From Chitinophagales bacterium (GTDB taxonomy: Bacteria > Bacteroidota > Bacteroidia > Chitinophagales > BACL12): a DNA stretch of 7,174 bases. The notes below the pieces were generated by a model. That model was given only the letters and a program-made list of their open reading frames with translations, made no database searches and was not told where the DNA came from. Below are positions 1 to 5,808 of this stretch, piece by piece (positions within the stretch are counted from its first letter, which is position 1; the number at the start of each line of letters is the position of its first letter). The position numbers and the translations under genes were made by a program. The stretch spans positions 1-7,174 of the forward strand of contig JACMJP010000072.1 in the NCBI GenBank assembly GCA_014380545.1, given 5' to 3'.

Positions 1-165
1 CTGCCAATGCTGAACCATGTGATGGGTTTTCCAACAACTATTATTTTAAACCGCAATCATGACATTGTTGAAATTTATACAGGCTTCAGCGGACCCGCTA
101 CCGGAAATCTTTTTATTGAATATCAAATAGAATTTCAAAACAAACTTGATCAACTTCTGAAATAA
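1..165 (+). CDS. C-terminal end of a TlpA/ResA-like thioredoxin-fold protein (5' partial)
   Basis: The reading frame is open from base 1 to a TAA at 163-165, giving the last 54 residues of a protein whose start lies outside the window. It reads GFPTTIILN (residues 9-17), where Pro11 is the cis-proline that faces the active-site CxxC in thioredoxin folds, then a strand-turn-strand and the stretch TGFSGPATG at 28-36. That GFSGPATG block and the closing helix are typical of the TlpA family of periplasmic or extracytoplasmic thiol-disulfide oxidoreductases in Bacteroidota. The CxxC motif and any signal peptide or lipobox are upstream and cannot be seen, so redox activity is inferred from the family. 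It ends 130 bases before the tRNA and is not part of that unit. Confidence 0.8.
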   Translation: MPMLNHVMGFPTTIILNRNHDIVEIYTGFSGPATGNLFIEYQIEFQNKLDQLLK

Positions 166-242
166 ATAAATTTATTTCTTAAAGACCTGCACAATGTATG
201 AATGTAAGTTCTTAACAAAAAATCCCTAAGTAAAAAAAAATC

Positions 243-273
243 TTGCAAGCATGGGGCGAATAAAATATCTTTG
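243..273 (+). promoter_or_regulatory. Bacteroidota-type promoter for tRNA-Gln
   Basis: A perfect TAnnTTTG -7 element (TATCTTTG, 266-273) lies 20 bases downstream of a TTG at 243-245, the spacing expected for the primary sigma factor of Bacteroidota. Initiation a few bases after 273 would leave a 5' leader of roughly 15-18 bases before the tRNA for removal by RNase P. Both elements are directly visible; the start site itself is inferred. Confidence 0.75.
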
Positions 274-294
274 CGACTCTAAATTTAAAAAGAC

Positions 295-367
295 TGACCC
301 ATGGTGTAACTGGCAACACGTCTGATTTTGGTTCAGAAGAGTCTAGGTTCGAGACCTAGTGGGTCAA
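295..367 (+). tRNA. trnQ: tRNA-Gln (anticodon UUG)
   Basis: A full cloverleaf folds from 295 to 367 (73 nt). The acceptor stem is TGACCCA (295-301) with TGGGTCA (360-366), including the U1-A72 pair characteristic of bacterial glutamine tRNAs. The D stem is GTG/CAC (304-306/317-319) with G18G19 at 312-313. The anticodon stem TCTGA/TCAGA (321-325/333-337) closes a seven-base loop with anticodon TTG at 328-330, reading CAA and CAG. The T arm is CTAGG-TTCGAGA-CCTAG (343-359). A367 is the discriminator base; it is followed by CAT, so the 3' CCA is not encoded and must be added by tRNA nucleotidyltransferase. It has its own promoter and terminator, so it is a single-gene unit just before prs. Confidence 0.97.
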
Positions 368-380
368 CATTTTAAATCTT

Positions 381-418
381 AAAACCTCCGTAACCTGATA
401 GTTTTTGGAGGTTTTTTT
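381..418 (+). terminator. Rho-independent terminator of tRNA-Gln
   Basis: AAAACCTCC (381-389) pairs perfectly with GGAGGTTTT (407-415) around a 17-base loop, followed by a T-run through 418. It sits 13 bases after the tRNA and closes that unit. The 5' arm has a second, longer partner downstream at 455-466. Confidence 0.85.
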
Positions 419-470
419 ATTTGATGATGGGAATTTTTTAATGATAGTTTAAAGTACGGAGGTTTTCCTT

Positions 471-478
471 TATTTTTG
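471..478 (+). promoter_or_regulatory. -7 element of the prs promoter
   Basis: TATTTTTG matches TAnnTTTG exactly and is followed by a C, as is common in this phylum. The -33 region is weak: GTTTAAAG at 447-454 is the nearest TTTG-like stretch. Transcription would begin around 482-485, giving a leader of about 40 bases that opens with a small hairpin (483-497). No Shine-Dalgarno sequence is visible before the prs start. Confidence 0.65.
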
Positions 479-522
479 CACCCCTGCTTGTAGCAGGCAA
501 GCCTCAAAAACGAAAAAACCGG

Positions 523-1464
523 ATGGTAACCAATGATGTAAAGCTGTTTTCAGGAACCACATCCAGATATCTTGCAGAAAAAATAGCTGATTATTACGGG
601 CAACCATTAGGAAAAGTTGTTATTGACAGATTTAGCGACGGGGAGTTTCAACCGAACATTTTAGAATCAGTTCGGGGAAGTTATGTGTTCTTTATTCAAT
701 CTACATTTTCACCAAGTGATAACCTGATGGAATTGCTGCTTTTGATTGATGCTGCTAAAAGAGCATCAGCAACATATATTACAGCAGTAATACCCTATTT
801 TGGTTTAGCAAGGCAGGACAGGAAAGATAAGCCAAGGGTTTCTATCGGCAGCAAATTAGTAGCAGAATTATTAACTGCAGCAGGGGCAAACAGAGTGGTT
901 ACGATGGATCTGCATGCTGATCAGATACAGGGTTTTTTTGATATACCTGTTGACCATTTGAGTTCAACGGCTATTTATGTTCCATATATAGAAGAAAATC
1001 TTGACCTTGAAAATGTAATTTTTGCTTCACCGGATGTTGGCAGCACAAAACGCAACAGAAAATATGCAATGCACTTTAACGCTGAGCTTGTTATATGTGA
1101 TAAGTATAGAAAGAAAGCAAATGAAGTTGCTGAGATGACTGTGATAGGAGATGTAAAAGACAGGGATGTTATTATGATAGATGATCTTGCTGATACAGGA
1201 AAAACTTTGGCAAATGCAGCAAACATCATGAAACAAAAAGGTGCAAAAACAGTGAGGGCATTTTGTACACATCCTGTTTTGAGTGGTAATGCATATGAAA
1301 CAATTGAAAATTCAGGATTGGAAGAGTTAGTTGTAACAGATACGATTCCGTTGAAGCGGGAATCATCAAAAATAAAAGTATTATCGTCAGCAAAATTATT
1401 TGCCAGAGCGATACGCAATACACACGAACATAGAAGTATCAGTTCGTTATTTCTTAATAATTAA
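523..1464 (+). CDS. prs: Ribose-phosphate pyrophosphokinase (PRPP synthetase)
   Basis: This cytoplasmic enzyme makes 5-phosphoribosyl-1-diphosphate from ribose 5-phosphate and ATP, the precursor for purines, pyrimidines, NAD, histidine and tryptophan. The 313-residue length is normal for the class I family. Visible landmarks are RFSDGE (36-41), the ATP-binding flexible loop with ARQDRKDKPR (96-105), the PRPP synthetase signature with DLHADQIQGFF (129-139) that binds magnesium and ribose phosphate, SPDVG (169-173), and the PRPP loop IDDLADTGKT (219-228). The loop has Lys where bacterial Prs usually has Gly or Ala. The tail HEHRSISSLF is the usual family ending. ATG 523 gives an N-terminus that reaches KLFSGTTSR in the expected register. 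It is the first gene of a unit with rplY 11 bases downstream. Confidence 0.97.
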   Translation: MVTNDVKLFSGTTSRYLAEKIADYYGQPLGKVVIDRFSDGEFQPNILESVRGSYVFFIQSTFSPSDNLMELLLLIDAAKRASATYITAVIPYFGLARQDRKDKPRVSIGSKLVAELLTAAGANRVVTMDLHADQIQGFFDIPVDHLSSTAIYVPYIEENLDLENVIFASPDVGSTKRNRKYAMHFNAELVICDKYRKKANEVAEMTVIGDVKDRDVIMIDDLADTGKTLANAANIMKQKGAKTVRAFCTHPVLSGNAYETIENSGLEELVVTDTIPLKRESSKIKVLSSAKLFARAIRNTHEHRSISSLFLNN

Positions 1465-1475
1465 AAAATAAAACG

Positions 1476-2132
1476 ATGCAAACATTAACCATCGAAGGAA
1501 AAGTAAGAGCAAACATTGGAAAAAACGCTTCCAACGCAAGCAGAAATAATCACACTATACCATGTGTATTATATGGTGGCGGAGTAAATGTAAATTTTGA
1601 AACAACAGAAAAAGCAGTGCGTCATTTAATTTATACTCCTAATTTTTATAAGGTGAGTTTGAATATTGACGGTGCAACACATGAAGCATTTATGCGGGAA
1701 ATTCAATTTCACCCGGTATCTGATAAAGTATTGCATATAGATTTTTTGAAATTAAATCCTTCAAAAAAAATAATTATTGAAGTTCCTGTTAAATTAATTG
1801 GTCAGGCCGAGGGCGTTAAAGCGGGAGCTAAAATGGTACAGAAGATCCGTAAAATAAAAGTGAAAGCATTTCCGCAGGATCTTGTAGACGCAATTGAATT
1901 AGATGTTACACCGCTTGAAGTTGGAAAATCAATACGTATTGGTGAGATTAATGTTCCAAATGTTGAAATACTTGGGACTAAATCAATGCCTGTTGCGAGT
2001 TGTTTAATTCCGAGAGTATTGAAAGTGGAGGAAACAAAACCTGAGGCTGCGGCTGCCGCAACTCCTGCAGCAGGTGCTGCCACACCTGAGGCTACAGCTG
2101 AAAAGAAAGACGATAAGAAAGATAAGAAATAA
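1476..2132 (+). CDS. rplY: 50S ribosomal protein L25/general stress protein CTC family
   Basis: L25 binds 5S rRNA in the central protuberance of the large subunit. At 218 residues this is the long, two-domain CTC/TL5 form rather than the 94-residue E. coli form. Residues 1-93 form the 5S rRNA-binding beta-barrel, with IPCVLYGGG (28-36) and FHPVSDKVLHIDF (78-90) matching the family. Residues 98-182 are the C-terminal beta domain, with the VPVKLIGQAEGVKAG stretch (103-117). From about 184 a low-complexity tail follows, first Ala/Pro/Thr/Glu-rich and then Lys/Asp-rich, probably disordered; its DNA is visibly more GC-rich than the rest. The usual Arg/Lys-rich loop before IP is replaced by SNASRNNHT, which is unusual. 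The start lies 11 bases after the prs stop, indicating cotranscription, and a terminator-like hairpin follows. Confidence 0.95.
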   Translation: MQTLTIEGKVRANIGKNASNASRNNHTIPCVLYGGGVNVNFETTEKAVRHLIYTPNFYKVSLNIDGATHEAFMREIQFHPVSDKVLHIDFLKLNPSKKIIIEVPVKLIGQAEGVKAGAKMVQKIRKIKVKAFPQDLVDAIELDVTPLEVGKSIRIGEINVPNVEILGTKSMPVASCLIPRVLKVEETKPEAAAAATPAAGAATPEATAEKKDDKKDKK

Positions 2133-2143
2133 TTTTTTTACTT

Positions 2144-2192
2144 AAACGAAGCAATTTCTAATTTAGCAAATTATGAAATTGCTTCGTTTTTT
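2144..2192 (+). terminator. Strong rho-independent terminator after rplY, overlapping the pth start
   Basis: AAACGAAGCAATTTC (2144-2158) pairs perfectly over 15 bp with 2175-2189. The 16-base interior folds further: TAATTT (2159-2164) with AAATTA (2168-2173), leaving T2174 bulged and an AGC loop. The 3' arm runs directly into six T residues (2187-2192). It begins 11 bases after the rplY stop, so it should end the prs-rplY transcript. The 3' arm is also codons 1-6 of the longest pth reading frame, and the pth ATG at 2173 lies in the hairpin. Confidence 0.85.
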
Positions 2193-2793
2193 ATTGCCCG
2201 GAAAAAAAGCAGAAAAAGAAACACTTGATACTTCCATGAAATATTTAATTGCAGGTTTGGGGAATTACGGAATTGAGTATGTGAACACAAGACATAATAT
2301 TGGTTTTGATGTAATAGATTTTTTGGCTAGGGAAAAAGAAATTTTATTTTCTTCTAAAAGGTACGCTGATGTTACTGAGTTTAAATTGAAAGGAAAAATA
2401 TTTATTCTTATTAAACCCACAACATATATGAACCTGAGTGGCAAAGCAGTGAAATACTGGATGGAAAAAGAAAGGATTTTACCCGAAAACTTATTAGTGA
2501 TAACAGATGATAAGAATTTGCCCATCGGTAAATTGCGTTTGAGAAAAAACGGAAGTGATGGCGGGCATAATGGTTTAAAAAATATTAACGAAATATTAAT
2601 GCACAGTAATTATCCGAGACTGCGATTTGGAATAGGAAATGAATTTGCAACAGGAAAGCAGGTGGATTATGTTTTAGGTAAATGGGAAAAAGATGAGAAT
2701 AAAATTGTAACCGAAACAATAAAAAAAGCTGCTGATGCTGTTATATCTTTTGCTTTGGAAGGAATTGAAAGTGCGATGAATAAATTTAATTGA
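2173..2793 (+). CDS. pth: Peptidyl-tRNA hydrolase
   Basis: Pth cleaves the ester bond of peptidyl-tRNAs released from stalled ribosomes and so recycles tRNA. The catalytic set is complete: Asn31 in GLGN, His41 in NTRHNIGF, Asn87 in TYMNLSG, Asp112 in ITDDKNLPIG and Asn133 in GSDGGHNGL. Relative to most bacterial Pth there is an extra 21-residue N-terminus, hydrophobic then basic (MKLLRFLLPGKKAEK...). A second in-frame ATG at 2236 would give the canonical MKYLIAGLGN start and 185 residues, close to the usual length. I give the long form because, from memory, short N-terminal extensions of this kind occur in Bacteroidota Pth, but 2236 is a real alternative since ATG 2173 is buried in the upstream hairpin. 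Neither start has a clear ribosome binding site. The placement after prs and rplY is a widely seen arrangement. Confidence 0.94.
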   Translation: MKLLRFLLPGKKAEKETLDTSMKYLIAGLGNYGIEYVNTRHNIGFDVIDFLAREKEILFSSKRYADVTEFKLKGKIFILIKPTTYMNLSGKAVKYWMEKERILPENLLVITDDKNLPIGKLRLRKNGSDGGHNGLKNINEILMHSNYPRLRFGIGNEFATGKQVDYVLGKWEKDENKIVTETIKKAADAVISFALEGIESAMNKFN

Positions 2794-2798
2794 TAACT

Positions 2799-2806
2799 TA
2801 TCTTTG
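2799..2806 (+). promoter_or_regulatory. -7 element for the FAHD1-like gene, near-leaderless
   Basis: TATCTTTG followed by C is a perfect TAnnTTTG element and identical to the tRNA-Gln -7 element. It fits in the 21 bases between the pth stop and the next ATG, so transcription should begin about 2810-2813 and leave only a few untranslated bases before ATG 2815. No good TTG is seen at the expected -33 distance, where the pth 3' end is coding. Confidence 0.6.
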
Positions 2807-2814
2807 CGGCGAAT

Positions 2815-3423
2815 ATGAAAATATTTTGTGTGGGCAGAAATTATGTTGATCATGCTAAGGAATTGAATAATCCCATTCCTGATGCGCCAGTAATTTTTAT
2901 GAAACCCACCACTGCAATTTTAAAAGGAAAGGATTTTTATCTGCCTGATTTTTCAAAGGATATGCATTATGAATGTGAACTTGTTTATCGCATTTGTAAA
3001 AACGGAAAATATATTGATGAGCAATTTGCATCAAAATATGTGGATGCTGTAACAGTTGGAATTGATTTTACTGCAAGAGATGTACAGCAAAATCAAAAAA
3101 CAAAAGGTTTGCCCTGGGAGATTGCCAAGGCATTTGATAACTCTGCCGTACTCGGCAAATGGGTTGATATAAGCAACGTAAGCCATAAATCTTCCATCAA
3201 ATTTATGATGCAGAAAAACGGAGAAACTGTTCAGCAGGGTGATTCGTCTTTGATGATCTATTCGATAAAAAAAATAATCAACTATTTGTCTCAATTTTTC
3301 ACTTTACAACAAGGAGATTTAATTTATACCGGAACACCTGCAGGAGTGAGTGCCGTAAAAATTGGTGACAAATTGGAAGGCTATTTAGAGAGTGAAAAAA
3401 TGTTTGAGGTTGAAGTAAAGTAA
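2815..3423 (+). CDS. Fumarylacetoacetate hydrolase family protein, FAHD1-like (acylpyruvase / oxaloacetate decarboxylase type)
   Basis: The whole 202-residue protein is one FAH C-terminal-type domain, the length of FAHD1 and E. coli YcgM. Characterised relatives hydrolyse acylpyruvates or decarboxylate oxaloacetate with a bound divalent metal. The metal ligands are visible as Glu53 and Glu55 (HYECELV) and Asp84 (GIDFTARD). The FAHD1 catalytic dyad His-x-x-Glu is His13/Glu16 in GRNYVDHAKEL. Further family blocks are KGLPWEIAKAFDNSA (97-111), QQGDSSLMIYSI (140-151) and the substrate loop TGTPAGV (172-178). No N-terminal extra domain, signal peptide or membrane segment is present, so it is cytosolic. 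The start is fixed by GRNY at residue 7, as in FAHD1. The exact substrate cannot be told from sequence. It has its own promoter and no partner gene of a degradation pathway nearby. Confidence 0.92.
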   Translation: MKIFCVGRNYVDHAKELNNPIPDAPVIFMKPTTAILKGKDFYLPDFSKDMHYECELVYRICKNGKYIDEQFASKYVDAVTVGIDFTARDVQQNQKTKGLPWEIAKAFDNSAVLGKWVDISNVSHKSSIKFMMQKNGETVQQGDSSLMIYSIKKIINYLSQFFTLQQGDLIYTGTPAGVSAVKIGDKLEGYLESEKMFEVEVK

Positions 3424-3459
3424 TAAGTTATGAGCAGGAAAATAATTTTTATTAAAATA

Positions 3460-3540
3460 GATTGCGGGTGATCCCGATAGTTATCGGAACGCAATGACAC
3501 TTCGACGGAAGCTGTCATGCCGGACCCGATCCTGCATCTA
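3460..3540. repeat. Palindrome-rich intergenic element, probable decayed dispersed repeat
   Basis: The 165-base spacer between the hydrolase and E1 genes holds an island that is more GC-rich than its surroundings and contains three overlapping inverted repeats. First, ATTGCG (3461-3466) pairs with CGCAAT (3490-3495) and encloses CCGATA-gt-TATCGG (3474-3487). Second, ATGACA-CTTC (3494-3503) pairs with GAAG (3508-3511) and TGTCAT (3513-3518) around a GACG loop with one bulged C. Third, ATGCCGGA (3517-3524) pairs with TCCTGCAT (3530-3537) with one mismatch. The CCGATAG/TATCGG and GTCATGCCGGA themes resemble intergenic repeats I know from Bacteroidota genomes, but copy number here is unknown. No reading frame covers it. 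Confidence 0.5.
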
Positions 3541-3549
3541 AATAACAAA

Positions 3550-3578
3550 TTGTCAAAAAAAATAAAATCATAATTCAG
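3550..3578 (+). promoter_or_regulatory. Weak candidate promoter for the E1 gene
   Basis: TTG at 3550-3552 is followed after 18 bases by TAATTCAG (3571-3578), which matches only four of the six fixed positions of TAnnTTTG. It is the best candidate in the A-rich stretch before ATG 3589 and would leave a very short leader. The match is poor and this is offered only as a candidate. Confidence 0.25.
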
Positions 3579-3588
3579 AAATAACTTC

Positions 3589-5670
3589 ATGGCACAACCA
3601 TCAATATTGGAAATAACAGATAAAAAGATATTAATAGATGCTTATCGTTTAATGTTCACAAGCAAAACGATGAGTGAGTTATTTAATGAATATAAAACTA
3701 CCTGCATTTTTGTACATGCAAATTCAAGAGGGCATGAAGCAATTCAATTAGCTGTTGGTATGCAATTAAAAAAATGTGATTGGGCAAGTTTATATTATCG
3801 TGATGACAGTATTTTAATGGGAATGGGTTGGCAGCCTTATGAAATTATGTTGCAGCAAATGGCAAAAAAAGATGATCCCTTTTCAGGAGGAAGAAATTAC
3901 TATTGCCATCCGAGTTATAAGGGAAATGATTTCCCGCAGATGATACATCAATCATCAGCAACAGGTATGCAGGCAATTCCAACTACAGGCATTGCACAGG
4001 GAATTCAATATTTGGAAAAACAAAATTTATTACAAACAGCTAAAGAAAATCCTTTAGTTATTTGTTCACTTGGCGATGGAAGTATGACGGAAGGTGAAGT
4101 GAGTGAAGCATTACAATTTGCAGCATTAAAACAATTACCTATTATTTATTTAGTACAGGATAATGATTGGGGAATTTCTGTTTCAGGTGATGAAGCAAGA
4201 ACAATGAATGCGTATGAATATGCCGCAGGATTTAAAGGATTAAAAAGAGTGCAGGTTGACGGAAGTAACTTTTTAGAAAGCTGGAAAGTAGTTGAAGATG
4301 CAATTGACTTTGTAAGAATAAGTCGTAAGCCAATTCTTATTCATGCAAAAGTTCCATTACTCGGTCATCATACAAGTGGAGTGCGGATGGAAATGTACAG
4401 AACAGAAGAAGATATTGCAGAACATAGAAAAAGAGATCCGCTTCCCAAACTCAGAAATTTATTATTGGAATTAGATATTCATGATGATGAAATTTTAGAA
4501 ATAGAAGAAAGAACTGCAAAAGAAACAAGGGAAGCATTTTTAAGAGTACTTGCTTCACATGATCCCGATCCTTCAACTGTTGAATTGCATGAATTTGCAC
4601 CAACACCAATTACTGAAGAAAAAGGAATTCGTGAACCGGAAGGTGTAACAGAAAAAACAATAATGGTTGATGCTGCATTATTTGCAATGGATGAAATATT
4701 ACATGATCATCCTGAAGCAATTTTATATGGACAAGATGTTGGAAGAAGACTTGGAGGTGTATTCAGAGAAGCTGCTATGCTTGCAGAAAAATATGGCGAT
4801 CACAGAGTATTCAATACAGCCATTCAGGAAGCATATTTAGTTGGTTCTACTTTAGGCATGAGTGCCGTGGGTGCAAAACCAATTGTTGAAATTCAATTTG
4901 CTGATTATATATGGGCAGGTGTAAATCAACTGGTGAGTGAATTATCAAAATCATATTATCTAACAAATGGAAAATGGAATTGTCAATCAATAATTCGTAT
5001 TCCTATTGGTGCTTATGGAAGTGGCGGTCCTTATCATTCAGGTTGTATTGAATCATCCATTCTTGCAATTAAAGGAATTAAAGTTGTATACCCGAGTAAT
5101 GCAGCAGATATGAAAGGATTAATGAAAGCTGCGTTTTATGATCCAAATCCTGTCGTCATGTTTGAACATAAGGGTTTATACTGGAGCAAAGTAAAAGGAA
5201 CAGAAGCAGCAAAAAATATTAATCCATCAAGAGATTATATTATTCCGTTAAGCAAAGCAAGAATATTTCAGCATGCAAACGAAGAAAAAATAAACAACGG
5301 AGAAAGTATTGTTGTAATTACTTACGGCATGGGAGTACATTGGTCATTAAATGCAAGTAAAAAATATCCCGGGCAAATTGAAATACTTGATCTAAGAACA
5401 TTATATCCTTACGATTGGGAAGCGATAGAAACATCTGTAAAAAAACACAATAAAGTTTTTGTACTCACTGAAGAACCAATTATGAATTCATTTGCACAAG
5501 CACTTGCCGGAAGAATAGGTTCTGAGTTGTTTAAATATCTTGATGCGCCCGTTCAATTACTCGGTGCAAAAAATCTTCCTGCAGTTCCATTAAATTCAGG
5601 ATTGGAAAAAGCAATGCTTCCAAATGCAGATAAAGTTGGTGCGGTGATGGAAGAGTTGTTGAATTGGTAA
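3589..5670 (+). CDS. Fused alpha-beta E1 component of a 2-oxoacid (branched-chain type) dehydrogenase
   Basis: E1 uses thiamine diphosphate to decarboxylate a 2-oxoacid and passes the acyl group to the lipoyl arm of E2. At 693 residues this is an alpha and a beta subunit in one chain. The alpha part (about 10-325) carries the TPP motif, GDG at 162-164 to Asn192 in QDNDWG, and the GHHTSG loop (259-264) that follows the TPP site. A linker rich in Pro, Glu and Thr (about 325-355) leads into the beta part (356-693), with LYGQDVG (379-385), the active-site Glu414 in TAIQEAYLVG, and GSGGPYHSG (477-485) with the conserved His483. The end of the beta part (about 572-693), with ITYGMGVHW and LDLRTLYPYD, is the transketolase C-terminal domain. 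Fused E1s of this type are common in Bacteroidota and are usually called 2-oxoisovalerate dehydrogenase, but the substrate (branched-chain, pyruvate or other) is not settled by sequence. No E2 or E3 gene is in the window. Confidence 0.93.
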   Translation: MAQPSILEITDKKILIDAYRLMFTSKTMSELFNEYKTTCIFVHANSRGHEAIQLAVGMQLKKCDWASLYYRDDSILMGMGWQPYEIMLQQMAKKDDPFSGGRNYYCHPSYKGNDFPQMIHQSSATGMQAIPTTGIAQGIQYLEKQNLLQTAKENPLVICSLGDGSMTEGEVSEALQFAALKQLPIIYLVQDNDWGISVSGDEARTMNAYEYAAGFKGLKRVQVDGSNFLESWKVVEDAIDFVRISRKPILIHAKVPLLGHHTSGVRMEMYRTEEDIAEHRKRDPLPKLRNLLLELDIHDDEILEIEERTAKETREAFLRVLASHDPDPSTVELHEFAPTPITEEKGIREPEGVTEKTIMVDAALFAMDEILHDHPEAILYGQDVGRRLGGVFREAAMLAEKYGDHRVFNTAIQEAYLVGSTLGMSAVGAKPIVEIQFADYIWAGVNQLVSELSKSYYLTNGKWNCQSIIRIPIGAYGSGGPYHSGCIESSILAIKGIKVVYPSNAADMKGLMKAAFYDPNPVVMFEHKGLYWSKVKGTEAAKNINPSRDYIIPLSKARIFQHANEEKINNGESIVVITYGMGVHWSLNASKKYPGQIEILDLRTLYPYDWEAIETSVKKHNKVFVLTEEPIMNSFAQALAGRIGSELFKYLDAPVQLLGAKNLPAVPLNSGLEKAMLPNADKVGAVMEELLNW

Positions 5671-5746
5671 CACAGAGTATTACATCAATTTAATATTTCA
5701 CACAATTCTTCATTATTTTTCCTGACACTATTGTTACAAACTTATA

Positions 5747-5779
5747 ATGTGTATTCCCGCATTTGAAAATTTTACACAT
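5747..5779. repeat. Inverted repeat upstream of the adhesin gene
   Basis: ATGTGTA (5747-5753) and TACACAT (5773-5779) form a perfect 7-bp inverted repeat with a 19-base spacer. The right arm abuts the candidate -7 element at 5779-5786. Its position would suit an operator, but a 7-bp repeat in AT-rich DNA can arise by chance. Confidence 0.3.
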
Positions 5780-5786
5780 ATCTTTA
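5779..5786 (+). promoter_or_regulatory. Candidate -7 element for the adhesin gene
   Basis: TATCTTTA differs from TAnnTTTG only in the last base. It lies 22 bases before ATG 5809, which is preceded by the A-rich leader (AAAATAAAAAATGT) common before Bacteroidota starts. The only nearby TTTG (5762-5765) is too close to serve as -33. The remainder of the 138-base spacer (5671-5808) shows no convincing terminator for the E1 gene. Confidence 0.4.
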
Positions 5787-5808
5787 TGATACCTAAAATA
5801 AAAAATGT

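Noticed and set aside
164..177. Palindrome AAATAAATTTATTT right after the first stop codon, considered as a terminator
   Set aside because: It is all A/T with no loop and would be too weak; nothing else in 166-240 looks like a terminator.
975..1418. A 147-codon open frame on the - strand inside prs, with shorter ones overlapping it
   Set aside because: It is antisense to a fully conserved enzyme, has no recognisable domain, and its composition (Ser/Phe/Ile-rich) is what the complement of prs codons gives.
1802..2083. A 93-codon open frame on the - strand inside rplY
   Set aside because: It is the mirror of the rplY beta domain and Ala/Pro-rich tail; no start context or family match supports it.
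2265..2525. Open frames on the - strand inside pth (and similar ones at 3031-3294 and 3381-3590)
   Set aside because: All lie opposite conserved coding sequence or the structured spacer and show no domain, signal peptide or promoter.
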